From Ruegeria sp. R14_0 (GTDB taxonomy: Bacteria; Pseudomonadota; Alphaproteobacteria; Rhodobacterales; Rhodobacteraceae): a stretch of DNA of 64,000 nt. Location of the stretch: NCBI RefSeq assembly GCF_017743975.1, contig NZ_JAGHRC010000001.1, positions 868,001-932,000 of the forward strand, read 5' to 3'. Position 1 is the first letter of the stretch. Every line of letters starts with the position of its first letter. Made by a program: the position numbers and the translations under genes. Below are positions 10,985 through 18,899 of this stretch, one piece after another. The notes beneath the pieces are model-generated. The model ran no database searches. It was not told the DNA's origin and saw only the letters and a program-made list of their open reading frames with translations.

Positions 10985-12142
10985 TCATCCCGGTGTTTTT
11001 TCGGTGAAAAAGTTGCTCAACTGCGGGCGCAACCATGCCCAAAGGTCTGGTGCGCCGCGTTGAACCGGCGTGCCAACACGGTGTTCGATCTGGGCGAATG
11101 TGACGTCAAAATCCACCCAGGACCCGCCACCTGTTTCCAGATTGCCAATCGGCGTTTGGAACCGGTCGATGGCTTTTGCAAAGCGTGCATCGGCAGACTC
11201 GGCGGCCTCGAACTCTTGCCAGAGCGCCATGAACGCCTTTTGCGGTGTCTCGGGCAGTAATCCGAAAAGCCTCTCTGCCGCGGCTTGTTCCTCGGCCTCT
11301 TGGGCTGCGTGGTCGACCTGACCATGGATGGGGTGATCTCCGGCGTCGATCTCGACGATGTCGTGCAGCAAGAGCATTTGCAGGACGCGATCCATGGAAA
11401 CGCCCGGTTGTGCGTATTCTTCCAACACCCAGGCAAAAAGCATGATGTGCCAGGAATGTTCGGCTGAGTTTTCAAACCGCTCACCGGACAAAATGCGCGA
11501 GGCGCGGTAGACGGATTTCAACTGATCTGCCTCGGTCAAAAACGGCAGGCGCTCAGAGAAGGCGGTCTTTGGTGCGGGTTGCCCGTACAACAGGGCGCTT
11601 GCCAAAGCGTGGGCTTCTGGCAATTCGTGCGCCAGATAGGCGGCGCGTCCGTCTCGCAGGTTGTCTCGCGCGACCTCGACATGCTGGGGATTCGGAGCCG
11701 GAGCGCACAGAACCTGAAACAGCGGCTGGCACCGGTCCAGATACTTGGCGAACTTGGCGTCCGGGGATTTGTCGGCCTCGAACTCCTCCCACAAGGCGCG
11801 AAAAGTCCCGCCCTGATCGTCCGGCAGCAGGCCGAACAATTGGTCCGCGGCCGCACGTTCGGCGCGCTCGACAGCGGTCCAGTCGGTGTCCAGATGGATG
11901 GGGTGATCGCCGACAATGATTTCGACCAGATCATGCAAAAGCAGCATTTGAATGACACGGTTGATATCAACGTCATCGGCCGCCAGCGGCTGCATCACCA
12001 AAGCCCACAGGGCAAGGTGCCAGCTGTGTTCAGCGGCGTTTTCGGATCGGGACTGGTCCAGAAGAGCGTTTGCGCGATCGACTGACTTTAGCCTGTCCGC
12101 GCGTTTCAGGAACTCAAGTTGCGCGGACAGTCTTTCGGTCAT
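10985..12142 (-). CDS. Tandem HD-domain (YfbR/HDDC2-like) phosphohydrolase
   Basis: The 385-residue protein is two copies of an HD_3-type domain offset by 190 residues. The first has AEHSWH at 37-42 and HD at 70-71 (LLLHDLVEIIVGDHPIH). The second has AEHSWH at 227-232 and HD at 260-261 (LLLHDIVEIDAGDHPIH). Single-domain relatives such as E. coli YfbR (about 199 residues) and human HDDC2 are 5'-deoxynucleotidases, so a nucleotide monophosphatase role is likely. Both copies keep all metal ligands, so both may be active, or the chain may mimic the usual dimer. Its ATG overlaps the previous gene's stop by 4 bases, so translation is coupled. Confidence 0.85.
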   Translation of the reverse strand: MTERLSAQLEFLKRADRLKSVDRANALLDQSRSENAAEHSWHLALWALVMQPLAADDVDINRVIQMLLLHDLVEIIVGDHPIHLDTDWTAVERAERAAADQLFGLLPDDQGGTFRALWEEFEADKSPDAKFAKYLDRCQPLFQVLCAPAPNPQHVEVARDNLRDGRAAYLAHELPEAHALASALLYGQPAPKTAFSERLPFLTEADQLKSVYRASRILSGERFENSAEHSWHIMLFAWVLEEYAQPGVSMDRVLQMLLLHDIVEIDAGDHPIHGQVDHAAQEAEEQAAAERLFGLLPETPQKAFMALWQEFEAAESADARFAKAIDRFQTPIGNLETGGGSWVDFDVTFAQIEHRVGTPVQRGAPDLWAWLRPQLSNFFTEKTPG

Positions 12143-12384
12143 TTCTTTTCAATCGCTTTCACTTGGGATCGGTGTTTGGTCAGCGTATCGATGACGAACT
12201 TGCGCGCTTTGCGTTCTGCCATCCGCACGCGGATTTCGGTCAAGAACGCCTCTTCCAAAGTCTGAGAGGACGCACCCAGCAGCTCGCCCACCTCGACAAA
12301 GAACCGGTCGTTGCCCGTTTCATCCATCACTTTCATCGTGTCCTCGGCCAGTTTGGAGGCGAGGGTGTTGATGGTGTCTGACAT
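12139..12384 (-). CDS. Small conserved-looking protein, function unknown
   Basis: An 81-residue soluble, charged protein with no signal peptide or membrane segment. It looks helical (LASKLAEDTMKVMDET; LEEAFLTEIRVRMAERKARK) and ends in a lysine-rich tail. It shares 1 base with the hydrolase gene upstream (TGATG) and 4 bases with the HD gene downstream (ATGA). This tight packing supports it being real and made in fixed ratio with its neighbours. I do not recognise the family. Confidence 0.75.
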   Translation of the reverse strand: MSDTINTLASKLAEDTMKVMDETGNDRFFVEVGELLGASSQTLEEAFLTEIRVRMAERKARKFVIDTLTKHRSQVKAIEKK

Positions 12385-13037
12385 CAGCGCGTGTTCTCGG
12401 TCAGGCGGCGTTTCACATAGTCGCTGACATCGGTGATCAGCGTGTCCATGTGACGATCCTGGAAGAAGTGATCGGCACCTTCGACCTCATTATGAGTGAT
12501 GGTGATGCCTTTTTGTTCATGCAGTTTGTTGACCAACGCAGTGGTGTCCGCAGGCGGGGCCACGCGGTCGGCCGAGCCGTTGATGATCAAGCCAGAGGAC
12601 GGGCAGGGTGCCAGGAACGAGAAGTCGTACATGTTGGCGGGGGGCGACACACTGATAAAGCCGGTGATCTCGGGGCGACGCATCAGCAGCTGCATTCCGA
12701 TCCAGGCACCGAACGAGAAACCCGCGACCCAGCAATGCTTGGAATTGTTGTTCATCGACTGCAGGTAGTCCAGTGCCGAGGCGGCATCGCTCAGCTCACC
12801 CACACCCTGGTCGTATTCGCCCTGGCTGCGGCCAACGCCACGGAAGTTAAAGCGCAGGACAGTGAAACCCATGTTGTAGAACGCATAGTGCAGGTTATAG
12901 ACCACCTTGTTGTTCATGGTCCCGCCGAACTGTGGATGCGGGTGCAGCACGATGGCGATCGGTGCGTCTTTTTCCTTTTGCGGGTGGTAGCGGCCTTCCA
13001 GGCGGCCTTCGGGTCCGGGAAAAATCACCTCGGGCAT
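12384..13037 (-). CDS. Alpha/beta hydrolase
   Basis: A 217-residue alpha/beta-hydrolase with nucleophile Ser108 in GFSFG, a downstream Asp in NGSADRVAPP and His in GADHFF. The HPHPQFGGTMNNKVV segment and RFNFRGVGRS strand loop are typical of the small dienelactone-hydrolase-like group with HPHP motifs. It would be a cytosolic carboxylesterase or related hydrolase of unknown substrate. It heads a coupled minus-strand group with the 81-residue protein and the tandem-HD protein, and diverges from iscR across a 177-bp region that holds an ICE-like palindrome. Confidence 0.85.
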   Translation of the reverse strand: MPEVIFPGPEGRLEGRYHPQKEKDAPIAIVLHPHPQFGGTMNNKVVYNLHYAFYNMGFTVLRFNFRGVGRSQGEYDQGVGELSDAASALDYLQSMNNNSKHCWVAGFSFGAWIGMQLLMRRPEITGFISVSPPANMYDFSFLAPCPSSGLIINGSADRVAPPADTTALVNKLHEQKGITITHNEVEGADHFFQDRHMDTLITDVSDYVKRRLTENTR

Positions 13038-13102
13038 GTGTGCTTTGGTCCTGTCTTTTTCTTCCTGATGCCACGATATACTTGACGGTATTCGTAAGGC
13101 AC

Positions 13103-13119
13103 TTTAGAACGGTTCTAAT
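13103..13119. promoter_or_regulatory. ICE/Irr-box-like palindrome upstream of iscR-suf
   Basis: TTTAGAACGGTTCTAAT is a nearly perfect inverted repeat that fits the alphaproteobacterial Irr (ICE) pattern TTTAGAA-N3-TTCTAAA with one mismatch. It lies about 96 bases before the iscR ATG and 66 bases before the divergent hydrolase gene. Irr is the haem/iron-status regulator in this class. The site predicts iron-responsive control of the Fe-S assembly operon, possibly of both directions. Confidence 0.7.
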
Positions 13120-13214
13120 TGTGATGCTATGCGCAAGGCGCTGCCTGTCGGAGATACGCACTGGCGGCGGCGGCGTCAATGTTTTCGCGTATAACCTGCC
13201 ATGAGGGAAAGACA

Positions 13215-13673
13215 ATGAAGCTTTCGACGAAGGGTCGTTACGCGATGGTTGCATTGGCTGACATTGCCCTACAGCCCTCCGAGGGCTTGGTGACGCTGGG
13301 CGAAATCTCTGAGCGTCAGGACATTTCACTCCCTTATCTGGAGCAGCTTTTTGTCAAGCTGCGCCGGGCCGAGCTTGTGGCATCTGTACGTGGCCCGGGA
13401 GGTGGGTATCGCTTGGCGCGCCCTGCGTCCGAGATTCGGGTGGTCGAGATTTTGGCTGCAGTGGATGAGACCGTGGATGCGCTGCAGAAAGGTGCGGGTG
13501 CATCGGGGGCGTCTTCGGGAAGCCGGGCACAATCGCTGACCAACCGTTTGTGGGAAAGCCTCAGCGCGCATGTCTATGTGTTTCTGCATCAGACCCGTTT
13601 GTCGGACGTGATCAAGAACGACCTGGCCCCGTGCCCGGCGGTGCCCAGTCTGTTTTCTGTTGTGGATGAGTGA
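13215..13673 (+). CDS. iscR: Rrf2-family Fe-S regulator IscR
   Basis: IscR, 152 residues, is the Rrf2-type winged-helix repressor that adjusts Fe-S assembly. The N-terminus MKLSTKGRYAMVALADIAL and the recognition region ISLPYLEQLFVKLRRAELV with GPGGGYRLAR are classic. The three cysteines that ligate the cluster in E. coli IscR are absent: the segment between VDETVDAL and LWESLSAH is KGAGASGASSGSRAQSLTNR. The only cysteine is Cys140 near the C-terminus (LAPCPAVP). A single-cysteine IscR that still binds a cluster is known from Rhodobacter sphaeroides. I chose ATG at 13215; the upstream extension to 13179 is not family-like. It is first gene of the suf operon. Confidence 0.93.
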   Translation: MKLSTKGRYAMVALADIALQPSEGLVTLGEISERQDISLPYLEQLFVKLRRAELVASVRGPGGGYRLARPASEIRVVEILAAVDETVDALQKGAGASGASSGSRAQSLTNRLWESLSAHVYVFLHQTRLSDVIKNDLAPCPAVPSLFSVVDE

Positions 13674-13724
13674 TCCGATGCTGGCTGTGATTTGCCCCGT
13701 TTGTGTTCAGGAAAAGATGCATCC

Positions 13725-14768
13725 ATGAATCGCGTTTATCTGGACCATAACGCAACCACTCCGCTGCGCCCGGAGGCGCGCGAGGCCATGATGGCCGCGA
13801 TGGAGTTGTGCGGGAACCCTTCATCCGTCCATGCCGAGGGGCGGGCGGCCAAATCGCTGGTTGAACGCGCGCGCGCCCAGATCGCGGCGGCTTTTGGGGC
13901 CGATGGGGAGGACGTTGTGTTTACTTCCGGCTCGACCGAAGGCGCGGCCCTGACACTTGCCGGGCGAGGTTTGCATGGGTCCTCGGTGGAACATGACGCG
14001 ATCCGGTCGTGGATCGACGAAGACTTGCCGACTGCGCCCAATGGTTTGGTCGAGGTGGCCAATCCCGAGCATTCGACTCTGCAGTTGGCCAATTCGGAAA
14101 CGGGGATCGTGCAGTCGCTGCCGCAGGGGCTGGCGGTTACCGACGCTACGCAGGCTTTTGGCAAATTGCCGGTGGCCTTCAACTGGATGGGCGCGCAGAT
14201 GGCGCTGATTTCTGCTCATAAACTGGGCGGCCCGAAAGGGATTGGCGCGGTTGTTATGAAACGAGGCACGGATCTGCCTGCGATGATCAAGGGTGGCGGG
14301 CAAGAGATGGGTCGCCGCTCGGGTACCGAAAATGTCATTGGAATCGCGGGGTTCGGGGCCGCAGCTGAAGCAGCCGCACGGGATTTGTCGAACGGCGTTT
14401 GGGAACAGGTTCGTGAATTTAGAAATATTCTAGAAATTGCCCTTGAGGCTGGTTCTAAATCTACTATTTTTGTCGGGAAAGGTCAGGACCGCCTGCCAAA
14501 TACCACCTGTTTCGCCACCCCGGGCTGGAAGGGGGAAACGCAGGTTATGCAGATGGATTTGGCGGGGTTCGCTGTCAGTGCGGGCTCGGCCTGTTCCAGT
14601 GGCAAGGTTCGGGCCAGCGCGGTGTTGACCGCAATGGGATTTGATGAGGTGACAGCAGCCAGCGCAATCCGCGTGTCGCTGGGGCCTCGGACTACGGAAG
14701 AAGACGTGCTGCGTTTCGCCGAAACGTGGCTTGAAAAAGAAAAGAAGCATCGCGCGCGTGCTGCGTGA
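13725..14768 (+). CDS. Cysteine desulfurase (IscS/NifS-like)
   Basis: A 347-residue PLP enzyme that takes sulfur from cysteine to form an enzyme persulfide for Fe-S assembly. It starts MNRVYLDHNATTPLRPEA; the PLP lysine is in SAHKLGGPKGIGAV; the sulfur-carrying cysteine is in SAGSACSSGKVRAS, the group I (IscS/NifS) arrangement. It is shorter than IscS (about 404). ATG at 13725 has AGGAAAA upstream; the frame opens earlier, at 13692, without support. Bases about 14411-14475 (within REFRNILEIALEAGSKSTIF) are unusually A/T-rich with rare AGA and CTA codons, and contain a second ICE-like palindrome. It lies between iscR and sufB and is one of two desulfurases in the operon. Confidence 0.92.
   Translation: MNRVYLDHNATTPLRPEAREAMMAAMELCGNPSSVHAEGRAAKSLVERARAQIAAAFGADGEDVVFTSGSTEGAALTLAGRGLHGSSVEHDAIRSWIDEDLPTAPNGLVEVANPEHSTLQLANSETGIVQSLPQGLAVTDATQAFGKLPVAFNWMGAQMALISAHKLGGPKGIGAVVMKRGTDLPAMIKGGGQEMGRRSGTENVIGIAGFGAAAEAAARDLSNGVWEQVREFRNILEIALEAGSKSTIFVGKGQDRLPNTTCFATPGWKGETQVMQMDLAGFAVSAGSACSSGKVRASAVLTAMGFDEVTAASAIRVSLGPRTTEEDVLRFAETWLEKEKKHRARAA
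14418..14434. promoter_or_regulatory. Second ICE-like palindrome inside the cysteine desulfurase gene
   Basis: TTTAGAAATATTCTAGA matches TTTAGAA-N3-TTCTAAA with one mismatch. It sits in coding sequence 353 bases before the sufB start, within an A/T-rich patch. A further half-site (TTCTAAAT) is at 14453-14460. It may be a real internal operator or chance. Confidence 0.35.
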
Positions 14769-14786
14769 TCTGACGGAGGGTGTCAT

Positions 14787-16307
14787 ATGGCCGCTTTGGA
14801 CCAGACCCAGGTAAAAGAGGGTGTCGATCAGGAAACCGTTGATGCGGTACGCGAGGTCGGAACCTATAAATACGGCTGGGATACAGATATCGAAATGGAG
14901 TACGCGCCCAAAGGCGTGAACCCGGATATCGTGCGACTGATTTCTGAAAAGAATGAAGAGCCCGAATGGATGACCGAATGGCGCCTGGCCGCGTTCGAAC
15001 GCTGGACCCAGAAAGAAGAGCCCAAATGGGCCATGGTGCACTATCCGCCGATCGATTTTCAGGACCAGTATTACTATGCCCGTCCGAAATCGATGGAGGA
15101 AAAACCCAAGTCGTTGGATGAGGTCGACCCCAAGCTGTTGGCGACATACGAAAAGCTGGGCATCCCTTTGAAAGAACAGATGATCCTTGCAGGCGTTGAA
15201 GGCGCAGAAGATGCACCAGCCGAAGGCCGCAAGGTGGCTGTGGATGCCGTATTCGACTCGGTATCTGTAGGCACGACCTTTCAGGCCGAGCTGAAAAAGG
15301 CCGGCGTGATCTTCTGCTCGATTTCCGAGGCGATCAAAGAGCATCCTGAACTGGTCAAAAAGTACCTGGGCAGCGTTGTTCCGGTTTCGGACAACTACTA
15401 TGCCACGCTGAATTCGGCTGTGTTCTCGGACGGGTCGTTTGTCTATATCCCGCCGGGCGTCCGCTGTCCGATGGAGCTGAGCACGTATTTCCGCATCAAC
15501 GCGGAAAACACCGGTCAGTTCGAACGCACTCTGATCATCGCCGATAAGGGCTCTTACGTGTCCTATCTGGAAGGCTGCACCGCGCCTCAACGCGACACGG
15601 CGCAGTTGCACGCAGCTGTGGTCGAGATCATCGTTGAGGAAGACGCCGAGGTTAAGTACTCGACTGTTCAAAACTGGTTCCCCGGTGACGAGAACGGCAA
15701 GGGCGGTATCTATAACTTTGTGACCAAACGCGCCGATTGCCGGGGCGACCGGTCCAAGGTGATGTGGACGCAGGTTGAAACTGGCTCGGCCGTGACCTGG
15801 AAGTACCCGTCCTGCATCCTGCGCGGTGACGAAAGCCAGGGTGAGTTCTATTCGATCGCAATTACCAACAACTATCAGCAGGCCGATACCGGCACGAAGA
15901 TGGTTCACTTGGGCAAGAACACCAAGTCGCGCATTGTGTCGAAAGGCATCAGCGCGGGTAAGGCTCAGAACACCTATCGTGGGCTGGTCTCGATGCACCC
16001 GAAAGCGAAAGACAGTCGGAACTATACCCAGTGCGACAGCTTGCTTATCGGCGACAAATGCGGGGCGCATACCGTTCCGTATATCGAGGTCCGTAACAAT
16101 TCCTCGCGCGTCGAGCACGAAGCGACGACGTCGAAGGTGGACGATGATCAGCTGTTCTATTGCCGTCAGCGCGGAATGGACGAGGAAGAGGCCGTGGCGC
16201 TGGTTGTTAACGGGTTCTGCAAGGACGTCCTGCAGGCACTGCCGATGGAATTTGCCATGGAGGCGCAGCAGTTGGTGGCGATCAGCCTCGAAGGATCCGT
16301 GGGTTAA
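14787..16307 (+). CDS. sufB: Fe-S cluster assembly scaffold subunit SufB
   Basis: SufB, 506 residues, the scaffold of the SufBC2D complex that builds Fe-S clusters in the cytosol. Visible hallmarks are [33 protein letters not shown], the active-site cysteine region [11 protein letters not shown] (aligning with Cys405 of E. coli SufB) and the C-terminal EHEATTSKV with [10 protein letters not shown]. It is full length. It starts 18 bases after the desulfurase stop with a GGAGG upstream. The operon order sufB, sufC, sufD is standard, and sufC follows after 71 bases. Confidence 0.98.
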   Translation: MAALDQTQVKEGVDQETVDAVREVGTYKYGWDTDIEMEYAPKGVNPDIVRLISEKNEEPEWMTEWRLAAFERWTQKEEPKWAMVHYPPIDFQDQYYYARPKSMEEKPKSLDEVDPKLLATYEKLGIPLKEQMILAGVEGAEDAPAEGRKVAVDAVFDSVSVGTTFQAELKKAGVIFCSISEAIKEHPELVKKYLGSVVPVSDNYYATLNSAVFSDGSFVYIPPGVRCPMELSTYFRINAENTGQFERTLIIADKGSYVSYLEGCTAPQRDTAQLHAAVVEIIVEEDAEVKYSTVQNWFPGDENGKGGIYNFVTKRADCRGDRSKVMWTQVETGSAVTWKYPSCILRGDESQGEFYSIAITNNYQQADTGTKMVHLGKNTKSRIVSKGISAGKAQNTYRGLVSMHPKAKDSRNYTQCDSLLIGDKCGAHTVPYIEVRNNSSRVEHEATTSKVDDDQLFYCRQRGMDEEEAVALVVNGFCKDVLQALPMEFAMEAQQLVAISLEGSVG

Positions 16308-16378
16308 CCCCGACTTTCCCTGAATTCAGAACATACAGGGCGCCAAGTGCCCTCTTGCGATACGCTAAAGGACAAGAA

Positions 16379-17134
16379 ATGCTGGAAATCAAAAACCTGC
16401 ACGTGAAACTTGAGGAAGAAGACAAGCAAATCCTCAAAGGTGTGGACCTAACGGTTGAAGCTGGCAAGGTGCATGCGATCATGGGGCCGAACGGCTCGGG
16501 GAAGTCGACGCTCAGCTATGTGCTTTCGGGGCGTGACGGCTACGAAGTGACCGAAGGCTCGGCCACTCTGGACGGCGAAGACCTGCTTGAGATGGAACCG
16601 GAAGAGCGCGCCGCAGCTGGTGTGTTTCTGGCGTTCCAATACCCGGTAGAAATTCCCGGCGTTGGCAACATGACCTTCCTGCGGACCGCTGTGAACGCGC
16701 AACGCAAGGCCCGGGGCGAGGACGAACTGTCGGCTGCCGACTTCCTGAAACTGGTCCGCGCCAAGGCGAAATCGCTGAAGATCGACGCGGATATGCTCAA
16801 GCGTCCGGTGAACGTTGGCTTCTCGGGTGGTGAGAAGAAGCGGAACGAAATCCTGCAGATGGCCATGCTGGAGCCTAAGATGTGCATCCTGGACGAAACG
16901 GACTCGGGTCTTGACGTCGATGCAATGAAGCTGGTGGCCGAAGGTGTGAACGCGCTGCGCGACGAGGGCCGTGGTTTCCTGGTCATTACGCACTATCAGC
17001 GTCTGCTTGATCACATCAAACCTGATGTTGTGCATATCATGGCAGATGGTCGGATCGTGAAAACCGGCGGGCCTGATCTGGCGCTGGAAGTCGAAAACAA
17101 TGGTTACTCTGACATTCTGGCCGAGGTGAACTGA
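16379..17134 (+). CDS. sufC: Fe-S cluster assembly ATPase SufC
   Basis: SufC, 251 residues, the ABC-type ATPase of SufBC2D that drives scaffold rearrangement. Walker A is GPNGSGKST, the signature is GFSGGEKKRNEI, Walker B is MCILDETDSGLD, and the H-loop is ITHYQRLL, all in the SufC-specific form. ATG at 16379 (MLEIKNLHVKL) has AAAGGA upstream; a longer start at 16355 adds eight residues not typical of the family. Its stop codon shares a base with the sufD start (TGATG), so the two are translated together. Confidence 0.98.
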   Translation: MLEIKNLHVKLEEEDKQILKGVDLTVEAGKVHAIMGPNGSGKSTLSYVLSGRDGYEVTEGSATLDGEDLLEMEPEERAAAGVFLAFQYPVEIPGVGNMTFLRTAVNAQRKARGEDELSAADFLKLVRAKAKSLKIDADMLKRPVNVGFSGGEKKRNEILQMAMLEPKMCILDETDSGLDVDAMKLVAEGVNALRDEGRGFLVITHYQRLLDHIKPDVVHIMADGRIVKTGGPDLALEVENNGYSDILAEVN

Positions 17135-18414
17135 TGGCGCTGCCCGAAGTTAAACAAACTGCGACCGAGGCGCGGTTGGCCACGCTGACCATGCCCGACG
17201 CCGGGTGTACCCGCGCCGCGCGTGAGGATGCGCTGGCGCGCGTGCTGGAAATGGGTTTGCCGGGTCGTCGCGACGAATATTGGAAATACACGCGCCCCGA
17301 CAGCCTTGTGGTACCGGATGCAACTCCGGCTGCGGTTTTTGCTGATGACGAGTCGCTGGTGTTCAGCGAGTTCGACCGTCTGAAAATCGTGTTCGTGGAC
17401 GGTGTCTTTAACGCCGATGAATCCGACGATCTGTCGATGGAAGGTGTTTCGATCGACCGGCTCGAAGATATCTGTTGCAAGGACATTCACTGGGCCAAGG
17501 ACTTGTACGGCGTGCTGGAAGCGCGCGGGCAGACACCGGTTCAGCGCCCTCTGGCTGCGTTGAACACGGCCTTTGCGTCGGATGGTGTTGCGATCCATGT
17601 AACGGGCAAACCGTCGAAGCCGATCAACCTGATCTACCGCCACGCATCCGCGACATCAGACGCGATCCTGCACCACGTTATCCGTGTGGAAAGCGATGCC
17701 GAGGCGACCATCCTGGAAACTGGCCCCGCAGCCTCGCGCTTTAACAAGTGTATGGAGATCGACATTGCCGACAACGGCACGTTGCATCACGTGCGCGCGC
17801 AGGGCAGGGACCACGAACGCCGCGCAGCAACACACATGTTCACCCGTCTGGGGCAGGAATCGACCTATAAGTCCTTCACGCTGACTGTGAACGGAGTGTT
17901 GACGCGGAATGAACAGGTCATCGAACTGACCGGCGACGATGCGGTGGCCCACGTCGCAGGCGCGTGCGTGGGCGATGGTGACTTTCACCATGATGATACC
18001 GTGTTTGTTACCCACGACGCGGTGAACTGCGAAAGCCGCCAGGTCTTCAAGAAAGTGCTGCGCAATGGTGCGACCGGTGTGTTCCAAGGCAAGATCCTGG
18101 TGAAAGAGGGTGCTCAGAAGACGGATGGCTATCAGATCAGCCAGTCGCTTTTGCTGGATGACGACAGCCAGTTCCTCGCCAAGCCGGAACTTGAGATTTA
18201 CGCCGACGATGTTGCATGTTCGCACGGCTCGACCTCGGGCGCGATCGACGAGACGGCACTGTTCTACTTGCGCTCGCGCGGGGTGCCGGTGAAGGACGCC
18301 ACCAACATGCTGACGCTGGCGTTTTTGGCAGAGGCCGTCGATGAGATCGAGGATGAGGCGCTGGCCGAAGCCATCGTCACCCGCCTCGAAGGCTGGTTGT
18401 CGCGGCATAGCTGA
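17134..18414 (+). CDS. sufD: Fe-S cluster assembly protein SufD
   Basis: SufD, 426 residues, partners SufB in the SufBC2D scaffold. The N-terminal RRDEYWKYTRPDSL and C-terminal DDVACSHGSTSGAIDETALFYLRSRGV are diagnostic; the latter holds the histidine equivalent to E. coli His360 at the cluster-binding interface. The N-terminal half is divergent, as usual in the family. It overlaps sufC by 1 base, and its own TGA overlaps the next gene's ATG by 1 base, tying a membrane protein to its translation. Confidence 0.96.
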   Translation: MALPEVKQTATEARLATLTMPDAGCTRAAREDALARVLEMGLPGRRDEYWKYTRPDSLVVPDATPAAVFADDESLVFSEFDRLKIVFVDGVFNADESDDLSMEGVSIDRLEDICCKDIHWAKDLYGVLEARGQTPVQRPLAALNTAFASDGVAIHVTGKPSKPINLIYRHASATSDAILHHVIRVESDAEATILETGPAASRFNKCMEIDIADNGTLHHVRAQGRDHERRAATHMFTRLGQESTYKSFTLTVNGVLTRNEQVIELTGDDAVAHVAGACVGDGDFHHDDTVFVTHDAVNCESRQVFKKVLRNGATGVFQGKILVKEGAQKTDGYQISQSLLLDDDSQFLAKPELEIYADDVACSHGSTSGAIDETALFYLRSRGVPVKDATNMLTLAFLAEAVDEIEDEALAEAIVTRLEGWLSRHS

Positions 18415-18899
18415 TGCCTGTGACTTCGGATATCGTGGCCACCTATCGGGGGCCGGGGCGAGTTGTGCGCCGGCTTCTTGATCTTGGTCCGCGCGAAGAT
18501 AGGGCATTGGTGTTTGTCATGGCGTTCTGCGTCGTGGCATTCATCGCCCAATTGCCCAGCCTCGCACGCCGCGCGCACATCGAAGGCCTTGAGCTTGATA
18601 TGCTTATGGGCGGTGCATTGATGGGCACTGTCTTTATCCTGCCTCTGTTTTTTTACCTGCTGGCTTTTGTCTCTTATGGCGCGGCGCGGCTGGCTGGAGG
18701 TAAGGGTACATCATATGGTGCAAGGCTGGCGCTGTTTTGGGCGCTACTTTCCTCGACGCCGCTGGTTCTGTTAAATGGGCTTGTTGCAGGATTTATCGGC
18801 TCTGGACCCGCTCTGACAATTGTGGGAGCTCTCTGGTTCGCCGTCTTCCTGTGGTTCTGGGTGGCAGGTCTCAGCCAAGCGCAAAGGCAACAAGAATGA
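18414..18899 (+). CDS. YIP1-family membrane protein A (suf operon)
   Basis: A 161-residue inner-membrane protein with about four hydrophobic helices (around residues 31-48, 65-90, 104-126, 133-153) and a short cytosolic N-terminus. The pattern resembles the YIP1 superfamily, widespread in Rhodobacterales, whose function in bacteria is not established. It starts on the sufD stop (TGATG) and ends inside the start of the second YIP1 gene (ATGA). The coupling suggests a role alongside Suf, perhaps at the membrane, but this is inference. Confidence 0.75.
   Translation: MPVTSDIVATYRGPGRVVRRLLDLGPREDRALVFVMAFCVVAFIAQLPSLARRAHIEGLELDMLMGGALMGTVFILPLFFYLLAFVSYGAARLAGGKGTSYGARLALFWALLSSTPLVLLNGLVAGFIGSGPALTIVGALWFAVFLWFWVAGLSQAQRQQE

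Noticed and set aside
14430..16118. 562-codon antisense frame over sufB
   Set aside because: Shadow frame; sufB is full length and conserved on the plus strand.
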